NCBI GenBank assembly: GCA_030052745.1
Contig: JANBVO010000011.1
Span: forward strand, 124,001 to 188,000
From: Pleurostoma richardsiae
Taxonomy: Eukaryota > Ascomycota > Sordariomycetes > Calosphaeriales > Pleurostomataceae
Direction: 5' to 3'
DNA: 64,000 nt
Below the pieces are notes generated by a model. It saw nothing but the letters and a program-made list of their open reading frames with translations, did no database searches and had not been told where the DNA came from. The first letter of the stretch is position 1, and the number at the start of each line of letters is the position of its first letter. Both the position numbers and the translations under genes were made by a program. Of this stretch, positions 1-12,664 are shown in pieces.

Positions 1-3000
1 CGGCTGTTCAGAATTGCAATGGAATTCTTCTTCTTCGCCAGTGTGGAGACATACTTATGGGTGTAGCCGATGTTGCCTTTCTTGAAGTTCGCTCTCAGCA
101 TAATCATCTGCTCCGCAAACCAGTCGGGTCTGCTGTCATTCTGAAAAGACCTGAAGTCGTGGTACTTGGAATTAAGATCCTGGCTGCTAATAACGTTGGC
201 AGAGCCAGTGATGTTTGTCGACTTATAGTCGAGAGTGACAGAGGGGTCCACGGAGCCGTCAACACCCTGGCACAGAGCTGAGACCTGCACGGGGAACAGA
301 GATGTGATATCCAGTCCGGCGTACTGAGTCAGCTGCTTCGTGGGGAGGTAGCTGGGATAATGGGTCGGTGCGAATGCCCCGAGGTCGAACACCTGGCCAC
401 GAATAGCAACATATGAACTGTGACCGTTTTTCCCGTTGTGTGTCGACAACTCTGCGGCACTGTAAACGTGCTGTTTCGGGCAGATGAGTATAGGGAAGGC
501 CACCATGAAGAAGGCTGCTAGGGCACAGCTGAGCCAGATGATCATGTTGATGGCCACCTTTTCGCGCCAGGCCATGCGCACATCCTTTCGGGACATCCGG
601 CCAATCCACCTAATCAGGAAATCTGGGATGAAGAACGTCATGAGATAGACGATGAAGACCCAGCGTTTGCGACTCGGGCTGTCCTTGTATTCCTCAATCT
701 CCGCCATTGCTTTCTCGTTGCCTCTCTCGGCCATCTGCTCACGGGTATCCAGGTTCTTGAACATGTCACCTGCACCGAACGCAGAAACCCCGGCATCAGA
801 GCGGGCATCGACATCATTGCTGCCAAAATATCCAGCTCGGGATTTGTCGCCATAAGCCTGAGGAGTGTTGCTGGCGGAAATTAGGCGCTCCTTCGAGGCG
901 AGGAACGGATCCTGGGAAGGCGTTAATCCATCCCCAGCATCGGAAGGGAGACCGAAGCGTGCGGACGTGGACGTGGCATCGCTCAGGTTGGAAACTTCCA
1001 TCCAACACCGCTCGCTGAGGAAGACACCTGTAGAGCCGATCTGAACTTCATTGCTCGGCCAGCGCTTGTCCTCAACGACCAACTCGACTTTCTCTCGCTC
1101 ACTGCCTACGAGTATGGTATCCGCGTCTGTGAGACCTAGGAATTCGCCGAATGGCAAGAATATGCTGAAGTCTGCGGCTCGTAACCTTTGGCTGATTTCG
1201 GCAATTCCAAACGTCTGGACCTGTGTTCGCACGCATTTGCTGTCGAACTGGTTCGCAATCCGCCTATCATTAGGCTTCAGACAGAATACGAAGTATGCAT
1301 TTGTGTTGGGGGCAGTGAAGGACTTGGTAACGTTCTCCAACGAGGACAAGAACTGTCCCGACGCACCCTGTTCCGTGTGACGAGTGGGACTGCGCCTAGA
1401 TTCGCCAGCCTCACTGATGTTGTCGAACGACTCTTGTTGCCGTAAAGCTGTGCCTGGCCGTTCGTGGTTGGCTGTCCGCGAGGTTCCTGGTCTCTCTCGG
1501 TTGAACTTCCTCGACATGACGCTTGGTGCCCGCATAGGCTTGGAGCTGACCGAAGCTTGCATGACAGTGCTTCGCTCCTTGGGATGCGTCACAGTCTGGA
1601 GCGCCTCCTGGCCGAACAGGCGGGCAATGAACTCGCTCTTTGTGGAGTTGATGAGGTTAAGAATGTCTCCCGATATAACTTCTCCGTTCTCCTCCACAAG
1701 ACCCCTGACGGGATACTCGACCTCCCCGGCAAAGTGCCTGACAGTGAATGAGGCGGCCTTGTTCTCGGACAGAAAATTGCTTCCTGGCAGCTTTGCGGTA
1801 GCCGAGCTAACGGCGATCGCGGGATTCCTACCCTCGAACCGCTTACGCAGACTCTCGAGGAGCTGCATGTCCGTGCGATTGCGGCGGGTCTGGTCGTCGA
1901 GGATGCTCAACAAGCCATTTCCGGACTTGAGAAGGCCCTTGACGGCATCTGAATTATCGAAATAGCTGGTGGCAGCCACGGTCACTTCTTCGGACTCGAG
2001 CAACTCGGCCTTGCGGTCGAAGAAGTTCTGCAGAGCCAGGTTGTACAGGCTTTCCGTTGCAGCATTGTTTAGCAACTGGTCGAGGGCCGACCTCGTTGAA
2101 GCCTGCTGTGAGAAGCCGGGGAAGTCGATGATGGAGATGGTGTTCGCGATGGCCTCCTCAGGAGCGCAGATCTTCTGGTTGACGTTCTCGATGACATAGG
2201 CGACAAGCAGAGAATATAGCGTCCTGGCCAGCTCATTGGCATGTGCTCGGGCTCCCGCCGGATCCAGCATCACGGTCACCCTCTCCTTGTGGATCACTTT
2301 CGTCTTATAGCCCAGTGTGGTCTGCAAATCCGAGGCACTCACACCGAGGAATGCAGCTACTATCCCGAGAACATCCTTGTTCTTGACTGCTGTCACCGTC
2401 TGGCCACCCTCATGCGAGAACCCACCGCTGTCGTCTCCCGTCACGGTCGTACTCGAGGAGTTCTCGAACTCGAGCTGGCCGATGTGCAGGATGCAGGCGA
2501 GCAGCTGGCAGATCTCGGCAATTTCACTCCTGGGAAATTCGAGCTTCCGCAACGCAGTCTTAAACAGCTGGAAGCCTTCTGCATCATTGATACCCACTTT
2601 CAGCTGCGTGGGATGCCCGAGAAATCGCCATCGCTTCTGGGTATTGCTGCCTGGTGCATCAAAGCCAAGATGCTCCTTCTCAGCTGCACTAGTTCCGGCC
2701 AGGAGATAGTAGAGGATATGGAAATTGCGTTCGCCCGTGGGAACATCTGCTATTCTGCTACGCTCGAGACGGTGGTCGAGAAGCTTACTGCCGATAAGAA
2801 GGGGGTTGGTTGAGGAGGCAGTGTCATACTGGAGCTCGTAGAAAAGGCCGGCCTTTGAAGCCGTCGGGGTGGTGGCAGTCTTTGTTGTTGTCAACGAGTC
2901 GAAGACATAAGCGGCGAGGGAGACCTTGTTCGACAGCGGAGTGGAGGACTTATTGAGGATGGCAGTCAAGAGGTGGGATCGTATCGTGGTCTTGCCAGAG

Positions 3001-3448
3001 CCCGATTCACCCCTTGGAACGAGTCAGCAAACCGCGCCCAAGATTATAGAGGTGATATACCCATTGCTTACAAGAATAGAATCGCCTGATTTTCCGAACG
3101 GTGGCCCAGGCGGAGGAAGGCTCTGTCGGCCAGATCCTCAGCGCCGGCCATGGCGCTTCCTTCCTTGCCGCCATCCGGACCCTTTGTCGACGACGTGTAG
3201 GTATTAAGTGATATGAGCGCGTGGGAAGATAGTCGTGCGGTGGGCAAGCCTGCGTGGAATCTGGAAGCCAAATGGCTCGTGATCTGACGTGAAGTATGGA
3301 GGTCAGTAAGTTGATCTTCCCCAATGTCTTTCTCCGGGACGAGTCTCACATGTACGTCGGACTGCAGATGGGCGGGTAGCGAGGGAAGTGATGGTTGAGT
3401 ATGGGCCCCGCCGCCGCCGCCGCCCATGGGCGGTAGGTTGAGCGCCAT
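1..3448 (-). CDS. Class V chitin synthase with myosin motor domain (partial, C-terminus off the left edge)
   Basis: This gene encodes a plasma-membrane chitin synthase of the CsmA/ChsV type, which polymerises UDP-GlcNAc at hyphal tips and septa. Exon 1 is 3448-3072 and exon 2 runs from 3012 through the window edge; the 59-nt intron is 3013-3071 (GTAAGC...AAG). The splice restores the myosin P-loop GESGSGKT at residues 127-134, directly after the exon junction. About 1,129 residues are visible: a glycine-rich N-terminus, a full myosin head-like region (to about residue 780), two membrane segments near residues 909-930 and 943-970, and a cytochrome b5-like fold near 985-1010. The glycosyltransferase core lies outside the window. 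The ATG at 3448 is the first in frame and matches the family start. It is divergent from the class VI/VII gene at 6624, an arrangement known for this pair in filamentous ascomycetes. Confidence 0.95.
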
Positions 3449-6400
3449 GATGGAAGCGACGCCAGAAGATTGGCGTCACGAAGATGTTGAGCGAGTGACT
3501 TGTGATACGATCTTGCTATTGTCGTTGGAGGACGTCTCGTAAGGTGGTTCAGGCTCGAGGGAGTCGGGGCGTCTCCAAACAAATCGGACAGTTTACCCCC
3601 GTGTTAGTAGTGGCCGTCGCTGCAGAGCCAGAGGAGCCTCAGGGGTAAGAACCCGCTAGTCGAGCAGCAATGCGTACACAGGCAAACCGGGAAACGAACG
3701 TCATATACAAGGGACAAAACGAGTGTGTATTGAAAGTCGGTGGAGGAAGAAGTCACCAAGAGAGCGGCTTCAGTTGAGGCTTTCCCATGTCTCTGGAGGT
3801 TGGCTGGGCCTTTGGGGTCGGAGTCGGATTCGGCGACTTGGAAAAGGGCTGCCGCTATGCTCTGCCCGGGTTTATTTTTGTACGGTGGCCCATAGGATCT
3901 ACGTAGCGCGGAGTCACCATACGATGTACCTGAGTGGCACTATTCCCTAGCAACTAGCACTTCATGCGCCTGCATACGAGATGGCCACACGGTTGTAGCC
4001 TGTATCTCCGGACGAGTCTCCTCCTCCTTTGGCATCAGCGACACGTGAAGCTGTCTCCCAGCAGTCTTACCGACCGGTCTCCTGCAGGCGGGCGATGCAG
4101 AGCCTTTTTCTGCAAATGAGATACGGGATGAAGCTTTACAGTACACGTACAATTCCAAGTGTGCACCGCGCGTTCCTAGGCGAGACAGATATCGGGCCAG
4201 TACTGTGTAGCTCCAGCAGTTATTTGCACGGGGTATCATCCGATGCTGGGCCTGCCCTGCTTTCGCGAGATGATCAATCGAGACACGGTCCCAAGCAAGG
4301 CAAAGTCGCCCCAATCGCCGTGTTCCCCGGACGATTGGCGCGACGTATGACAACATCTTAGCTAGGGGCCGCATGAAGAGGTGTGGATGGATGGGCCGTC
4401 TTCGGGTGCGGCAACTTGTCCGAGACCAGACTCGATAGAGTAGCTCTTCTGCCGCACTGTGTCTGTGTCTCGCGCTGAGCAGTCGTGACCGCGATGCTTC
4501 GAAGGGGGAACCCGTCCCGAACCTCCTAGCTGTTCAGGGCTCTTCATCACAGGAGTTCTCGTCGTGGAGACGCGGCAATGGGAACAGGAAGAGCTCCCTC
4601 TCGCAGCAAAGTTTCTGCCAGAATACCGCAGAACCTCCCTCCGGACATTTTCTCCTGAGCTGAAAAAATGCTGGGGTAGAGCTTGCCTTTTTCTTAAGGG
4701 TGCACGTAGCGGCTGCCGCTAGCATTTAGCCGCCCCTTTGTGTTTTTTTAGCTTAATTCAAACGTTAAAGTGGTTTGACCGCATCGAGTAGCAAAATGCT
4801 TCTCTTTCTGGCCTCGAGAGATCAGGAACGACGCCTTACCAATGATCCAGGCACCACTCGCCGGACCCTGACTTCCACTAGATCGACAGCCTGAAGAACA
4901 AGCCGTATTGACATGAATTGAGTTCCTCGGCGTTGCTCATTGGCCGTCAGAATCATCTGGACTTCCTCAGGTACTTGGGCGGCTTAGCTATCGGCGAGCC
5001 CAAGGATGTTTTCGGCGGGTTAGTCCTCCGTTAGCCCGCCGTGTTGTGCGTATCCGGTGAGACACCATCCACCGTTGACAGAATTAGGTCAGCATGGAAA
5101 AGGGGCTACCGGTACGGGGTCTTCAGGCCAGGGCCAGGGACCCTCTGGCTGGAATGACGGATGACTGTCATTGACTGGCCCCCTTCCCGTCGCCTCCGGT
5201 CATGATCGATCCGCCAATGACGGGGGGAAAGATCCTGACAACAGAAACGGTCCGTGTGAGTGAAAAACCGAGACGGAAGACTGCAGAGGGCGGCGTGTGG
5301 AGCGCGGTGGCACAGAGCGCACGTTACTGTTTCAGTATTATGCACACGGTGTACGATGCGTTCAGCCTGCCGCTGGTCAGGAATGGGGCCGCGTTCAGTT
5401 CGTGACAGGCCAGCGTGTGTGGTGGCTGCTGATCGTTGTTATTACTGTTATCCTCCTCCTCAGCTAGACTCGGCAGTGGACTTGGATCCCTCGTATCGGC
5501 TGACATGTTCCAAGGCTCAGACTGGATGAAAACCTGAGGAGAAAACACAAGAACCTGGCAAGGTCCAGATCTTGAATCTGCATGATGCGTGAGCGACGGA
5601 CTGGCGGCGGGGCGCAGAGGGGGACCGCCGGTGTCTCCTGTCGAGAACTTCTCGTATTCTGTGCTGAGACCAGCTGGGCTCCAAAATTTTTAACTCGCGC
5701 TAAGTATTTTTAGGACTTACCGTTAACGTTAGGCACGCACCCCTAAGCCGCCCGTTCCACTTATCACTAACAGCTGGTCGCCGTGCCTCACCGTGCCCGC
5801 TCTGGCTCTGTAGCTCGCTCAAACGGTGTACTTTACGTGCTGCTATGCTGCAGGCACACAGTGTCGACGACACCTTGATCTCGCCGCCAATGAGCTCGAT
5901 GTTGATAGTGCTTTCTTGCTCTCTCGTGCTCCGTACCGCATCTCCCGGTTACAGTGACGATCTGTGGGGCTCTTTCCGGGAAGAGGCGATGTACCTTAAC
6001 TCAATTTAGCTACAAGGTGCGCTTCTGCGCTCTATCGCCCACCAAAGCGCCCATGTGCGGATAGCAACAGGGGCTTCGCCCCTGGGCGCTGGTCTTCTTC
6101 TGGCCTGGAGGCCCATCACCACCCGTTTCCGCAGGGGTATGTACTGTGCAAATTCCCTGTGACTTCTCTGCTCACTCGTTCCAGCGTTCTGAAGGCGTCG
6201 TCTTGACTGACATTCGTTGCTCTCGTTTCATCCATTCTCGACTGTGTATCGACCACCTCACTCGCTTCGGTGGCATCGCTTCCCTTCGTTTCTCTCCAGT
6301 CTGTTTGTCCTTGCAGCCGACTGTCGAGATTCCCGCACCGGATACGGACGACGATTTCCGGGACGCCTCGCGCGTTGCCCAGCGACCTAACCGCCCGCCC

Positions 6401-6623
6401 CCTCGATCACGTCCGACGGCACGCAAAACAGCACTCACACCGTCGCTTGCTGTTCTGTCTCCGGCCCTCATACCATACCCGTGACTGGCCGTCGCCCGCT
6501 TGCCTTGTCTGTGAATACCTCGCGGTGGAAGAGGACACAACAGAGTCTAGCGGCCCCTGAGCGGACTCTACATCCGCCTCGTGGATTGTCCGTAGGGACG
6601 TCACGGGATATCCAACCGTCAAG
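3449..6623. promoter_or_regulatory. Shared divergent promoter region of the two chitin synthase genes
   Basis: This 3.2-kb stretch separates the two chitin synthase start codons. The open frames inside it are short, overlap one another on both strands and resemble no family I know, so I do not call genes. It contains two AT-rich islands (about 4735-4775 and 5685-5740) and a 7-bp inverted repeat at 5013-5019/5035-5041. A perfect short hairpin lies at 6068-6084, and a pyrimidine-rich tract at about 6165-6500 probably belongs to the plus-strand leader. A regulatory role is inferred from position only. Confidence 0.55.
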
Positions 6624-9600
6624 ATGGCACACCGAATGTCCATGTACTCGGTGGCTTCCGAGTCACCGGGCGGTCCCCGGGGTGTCGGACAGCGGTCCAG
6701 CCAAGTGTCCACCACCACGCTGTTGAACACCGTCCACGAGATCTATCTGTCTTCCCAGGCCTACCGACTCGACGCTGCAACGAGCCTCGTTGTGAATACA
6801 TGGCTTACTGCTTCTCAAGCAGGCCCGGATGGAAAAACCGGGGGTACTATTGATTCTAGTATCGCGACTAGAGCATGGGAACACGCTCGGCGGCGTGCTG
6901 AAGATGGCTGCATTATCTTGGGGTGAGCTGGCTCTGCCGTACCCGAATGCCCCGTGCAGAACGACTAGGATCGATCCTGATGCTAATTCGTCTCGTGTTG
7001 CAGTTCCCTCCATACCTCATCACCTTCTCTGCTAGGCCCATTGCTTTCGTCCTTTCCCATGTCCATCCCCTCCTCCGTCTTCAAGGCCCTTGAAGCTATT
7101 CAGCCTTTCCTCCGATGCGTGACCCCGTATAACCCCTCTACACCTCGACAAGCTGCCCTTGGTGTGACCCTCACGCTGAACCTTGCGGGAAACCTTCAAG
7201 CGGCAGCTTTAGCCCTCTCTCAAGGAGGTGTAGACACGGATAAGGGCCTCCTGCACATACCAAAGGACGCTGGATATAGGGCCTTCGACGTTTTCTACTA
7301 CCTCCTGACCTCAGCTTCCACCCCAGCGGAGCGGGAATTCCTCGGGCTCAAGACTGCCTCCAGCTATACGTTGTTGGCTCGCTCTGGCACTTACGACCCG
7401 CCTTCATATCTTCCTACGGCCGATGACGGCGCTGCTGCTGATGATTTCCGATCCGCGCTCAAGGACATTGGCATTAAGGGAGCCGCTCACCGTAATCTGA
7501 TTTCCATCCTCGCCGGGCTTCTGAAGTTGGGCGACACACTGGACTACACGATTGACGCTGATGCTTTGGAGGATATCTGTGAAGATGTCAGCGGCCTTCT
7601 TGGTATGGAGCCAGAAGTGTTGGCAAGGCAGTGCACAACCGAAGACAGGGAGACGTTTATCGGAGGTCTCTATGAGGCTCTTGTCGATTGGGTCATCACA
7701 AAGGCGAACGACGCTATCGCGGCGCAGATGGGAAGGATACGGGACGGAGACGAGTCGAGCAACGGCGGCGCCCGGACGCCAAACACCGATGAGGACAATG
7801 GGGACACGGTTTGCATCACTGTGCTCGAGATTCCTGATCCTTCACTGGGGAAAGCCGTTGCCATGCGCGGAATTTTTGATGACACCCAGGGAATCAATGC
7901 CGAGATGAAGCAGGATGGTGTCGACGTCCCTCCTGCTGGAGGTTCCGTCCTGCGTGAGATGCAAAATGCCGTCGCCGAAGTTGCTCCTGAACTGGGCATC
8001 ATGACTGGCCCAGCTGGGCGGGAAAGGCAACACGTGCTCGAGAAGCGCGAAGAGGTGCTTGAGAAGATCGGCTTTACTGCGGACGAAGACGGCTTCTTGA
8101 AGAAGCTGCTCTTCCCTGTCGATGGTGAAGGGATCAATTTGGGCAGGAATGCCAGGTTGGATCTGCCATCAGTCCTGAGCAGCAGCCGCGCTTGGTACCA
8201 TTTATCAATCCATCCCACGGACGAGACGCCGGGTAGCCTGGCTGCCTTGCCGTCTATCACGTCCGCCTGGTCTGCTGGGACGGTCTCCCGCCAGCTGCGT
8301 GCCTGGAGACTACCGGAGTGGGCCAACAGGCGCAACAAGAATCTCGACTTTACTGCAGACTTCGACGTAGATGAGTTTGTGCAACGGTATCAGATCCTTG
8401 GATGCAAAGATGGCCGAGACGGCATTGAAAGCTGGGTCTTGGAACGTGGTTGGAGCAATGGTGAGGTAGTCGTGGGCCAGGAGCGCGTCTGGATGCATGA
8501 GAACGCTTGGTGGGAAGCTGAGAGCATGCTCGACATGAAACCCATGCAGCCCATGCAGCCCATGCAGACTGACAACCTCCCCGGCGTGGGTAACTTGATG
8601 GTTGCCGGTGGCCTAGAGTCTGGCTACTCAGCCAACGGGAGCGGATACTTCGGTCAGAGTCCCTTCGCCGATGTAACTCCCACTGGCAGTCGCGATCAAC
8701 TCGTGGAGCAACATCAGCGAAACCGCAGCCAGACTACGCTCCTTGGCCCTTCCGGCGCGGCCGCTCCGTCTATAGCTCCGACCGCCCGGACAGGAATGCG
8801 GAACGTTAGCACGGGAGATTATGGCTTGGGTCCGAAGGGCGATACCTACCGTGGTCAAGTCTACTTCAACAGTGAGGGCGAGTTTGTTGGAAGCCTGGAT
8901 CCGGAGCTGGCGAACGGCAAGACAGTCGAAGAGCAACCAGTCACCACTTCGCGGCGACTATGGGTGACCTTCGTCTGGGCTCTCACCTTCTGGATTCCAT
9001 CACCGCTCTTACGCTTCATCGGCAGGATGAAGCGCCCAGACGTCCGGATGGCGTGGCGTGAGAAATTCGTCCTCTGCTTCCTCATATTTCTCTGCAATGC
9101 CATCATGGTCTTCTGGATTATCTTCTTCGGCCGTCTCCTGTGCCCAAACTTCGATAAAGCTTGGAGTCAAAAGCAAGTTTCGCATCACCAAGGCGACAGC
9201 GACTTCTGGGTCAGCATTCACGGAAAGGTCTACGACATCTCTAAATTCTGGAGGCAGCAGCACAGCGACACCTCCATCGAGACCACAACTGATAATATGC
9301 AACCCCTTGCCGGCTTGAACCTGGATGAATATTTCGTGCCTCCGCTTGTCCTGTCCTGTCAGGGCCTTGGAATTGACAAATCCCTGACGTTGCAGGCAAA
9401 TACCACTGTTCTATACCCTGAAGCTGTTCATACTTCCGGATATCTGCAGGCGGACACCACCAGCGCCCTGCACAACAATGACTGGTACACGAAAACGTTC
9501 CTGCCAGCCATCAAGGAATACTACCATGGTGATTTGGTGTGGGACAAAAAGACGGTCAAGAGTGAGGGACAGAACGAAAACCATGAATGGTTCATTTATG

Positions 9601-12160
9601 AGGGCAAGATCTATGATTTGACCGACTATTTCTACAACCTGGACCTCTATGACAACCTGGCCACGTATAAGTTCCTCAACAGCGATCTCACGGACGCTGT
9701 CAAAAAGAATGCCGGAACAGACCTGACCAGCCGAATTAACACGCTCCTCAAGAATGCTGCGGGCAATTCGACTGAGACGGCGAATTTACTCAACAGCCTT
9801 AACTGCATCAAGAATACCTGGTACGTCGGTATCCCTGACTTCCGAGATTCGGCCAGGTGTCAGGCGAACAACTACATCCTTCTCGCCTTCACCATCGTCC
9901 TCTGCGCAGTAATTCTCGTCAAGTTCGTGTCTGCTCTTCAGTTCGGGTCGAAAAGGCGGCCTGCCCCGCAGGACAAGTTTGTCATCTGCCAGGTGCCGGC
10001 TTACACGGAGGGAGAAGATTCTCTCAGGAAAGCTCTTGACTCCCTTACCGCCCTCCAGTACGACAACAAACGCAAGCTCATCTGCGTTATCTGCGATGGC
10101 GTCATTGTCGGTGCCGGTAATGACCGCCCTACGCCCAAGATTGTGTTGGATATCCTCGGTGTGGACCCAAAGGTCGACCCGCCAGCTTTGCCATTCAAGT
10201 CCGTCGGCACGGGTAGCGAGCAGCTCAACTATGGCAAGGTCTATTCTGGACTCTACGAGTACGAGGGAAATGTTGTCCCGTACATCGTTATCGTTAAGGT
10301 TGGCAAGGAGTCCGAGCAGACCAAGACGAAGCCTGGCAACCGTGGCAAACGAGACTCGCAGATCCTCCTCATGAGCTTCCTCAACCGTGTCCACCATCGT
10401 GCTCCCATGAACCCGTTAGAGCTGGAGATATTCCACCAGATCAACAACATCATTGGCGTTGACCCTGAACTTTACGAATATATGTTGATGGTCGACGCCG
10501 ACACTTGTGTCCGGGAGGACTCACTGAATCGGCTGGTGGCTGCTTGTGCAAACGATGCGAAGATCGCTGGTATCTGTGGCGAGACCAGCCTCCAAAATGA
10601 GGAGAGGTCATGGTGGACGATGATTCAGGTGTACGAATACTTCATCTCTCACCACCTGGCGAAGGCTTTCGAGTCCCTCTTCGGCAGTGTTACTTGTCTG
10701 CCCGGATGGTAAGTTTAGGACGATCTCAGCTCCTTCTCTATCACAACTAACCGACCCTTAGCTTTTCCATGTATCGTCTCAGAACCGCCGATAAGGGGAA
10801 GCCATTGATCATCTCCGACGACGTCATCAGAGAGTACAGTGACTGCAACGTCGACACGCTTCATAAGAAGAATCTCCTGTCTCTGGGAGAGGATCGTTAC
10901 CTCACAACGCTCATGACAAAGCACTTTCCGTTCATGTCATACAAGTTCATCCCGGATGCCTACTGTCAGACCGCGGCGCCCGAGAAGTGGAGCGTCCTGC
11001 TATCACAACGTCGACGATGGATCAACTCGACGATCCACAATCTTGTCGAGCTGATGCAGCTCAAGGAGATGTGCGGATTTTGCTGCTTCAGCATGCGGTT
11101 CGTCGTCTTCATCGATCTATGCGGTACCATTATCCTTCCAGCTACCTGCGTATATCTCGGTTATATCATTTATGAGGCCGCTAGCAGTACCGGGCAATTC
11201 CCGATTATCTCCATTGTCATGTTGGCGGCAGTGTACGGTCTTCAGGCCCTCATCTTCATCCTGAAGAGACAATGGCAGCACGTTGGATGGATGATCATCT
11301 ACATCCTCGCCTTCCCTGTCTATTCGTTCATCCTCCCCATCTACTCGTTCTGGAATCAGGATAACTTCACCTGGGGTAATACTCGCATCGTTATCGGAGA
11401 GAAGGGCAAGAAGCAGATCGTTGCTGTTGACGATGAGGGCTTCGATCCCAGGAGCATCCCATTGCAGAGGTGGGACGACTACGCCCTGGCTAACAATCTT
11501 CCTGGCCGTCGCGGAGGCCACCCCGAAAAGATGCATGACCCTATCTATGACGAGTCGTACGAGCTCGATGATATGAAGTCCGTCTACTCGTCTGTCCGGC
11601 AGCCTTCTGTCCTCACTGGCCTTCCTGGCCGCGGTGGGGGAGCATACATGCCACCGCAGTCCCCTGCGCCCTTCCAAGGCCCCGGCGGTATGACGCGCCA
11701 GTCAACCTTCAGCAGTGCACCACCATACACAGACAATCCCATTGCCTACCGCCAATCAATGGCTTCCCTCGGTAACGGCGTTCAGAGAATGACCTCGCCG
11801 TATCAAGACCGGCCAAGCATGATCAACATGCGGTCACAGAGCAACATCTCGCCCGGCCTCGGCGCCGCCACGCCGCGGGCATCAACCGTCTTTGGATATG
11901 CCGGCGGGGCCCGCGCGCCGCTCGGCGCCGATGCCGGCCACCAGTCCACGATGTCGTTCGACTTCCAGCGCGGCAACCAGGGGCCCGACGACGGTTCCAT
12001 CATCGAGGCCATCCAGGCCGTGCTGCGGGAGGTGGACCTCGACACCGTCACCAAGAAGCAGGTGCGCGCTCTGGTCGAGCAGAGACTACAGATGGAGCTG
12101 CTCGGCGAGCGGAGGACATTCATGGATCGGCAGATCGACAATGAGCTCGCGAACATGTAA
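6624..12160 (+). CDS. Class VI/VII chitin synthase with degenerate myosin head (CsmB/ChsVb type)
   Basis: This is the partner enzyme of the class V synthase in hyphal wall and septum formation (class number depends on the scheme used). Exons are 6624-6922, 7004-10708 and 10762-12160, giving 1,800 residues. The 81-nt first intron has branch site GCTAAT; the second (53 nt) splits the codon of the conserved Cys in CLPGCFSMYR. The head region (to about residue 740) has no P-loop, so it should not bind ATP like a true myosin. Then follow membrane segments near 750-825, a cytochrome b5-like region near 830-1000, another membrane segment near 1055-1080, and the catalytic core with VDADT (about 1261), EDRYLT (about 1380) and QRRRW (about 1416). 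Three or so C-terminal membrane segments and a DEK_C-like end (about 1745-1798) complete it. The start is set by the short first exon, whose sequence matches the family N-terminus. Confidence 0.95.
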
Positions 12161-12664
12161 GGAGGGGAGAGAGGCGTGCAGCGCAGAGAGCGTTCCAATA
12201 CTAATAACGTGGTGGATTGGGTTGCTTTACCGGTGCCATATTGCGTCGAAGAGGTTATCACATCTTGTGTAGAGCGAGTTCTGTCTGGTCATGCTTGACG
12301 AGGGAAAAGGTCCACTCGGGTTGGTTCTCTACCAAAACAAAATCTCGTGTGTCTGGCGTTTCTAATCTCATTGTCCTTGTTTACACTGCTACTTGTTTTT
12401 TACTCGGGCTGGAAACGCTTTCCTAGGTAATTATCACATATGCTGGGGTATCTAAACCGGCGAGGTTATTCAAATAGCTGGGTTCACCGGACATCAATCG
12501 ATCATTACTGAAGCTATAGGATATCAATCACCAGAGGCGTCCTGGTAGTTTTGTGTGATTAGGCTCGAATGCTGGTAATACTGTCCCTACTCTTTCTATC
12601 TACGTAAGTACTTTTCCTGCAATGTAGAGCTCCCCGTAATCGTTTGGAACACAATCCCCATAGA
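12161..12664. other. Convergent 3' intergenic region
   Basis: This 0.5-kb interval lies between the ends of the class VI/VII chitin synthase gene and the kinase gene. It should hold both 3' untranslated regions. I see no gene, repeat or RNA in it. Confidence 0.5.

Noticed and set aside
7041-7058. Start of the long class VI/VII chitin synthase frame at 7041
   Set aside because: The codon is TTG, and an upstream exon (6624-6922) gives the family N-terminus; this is internal coding sequence.
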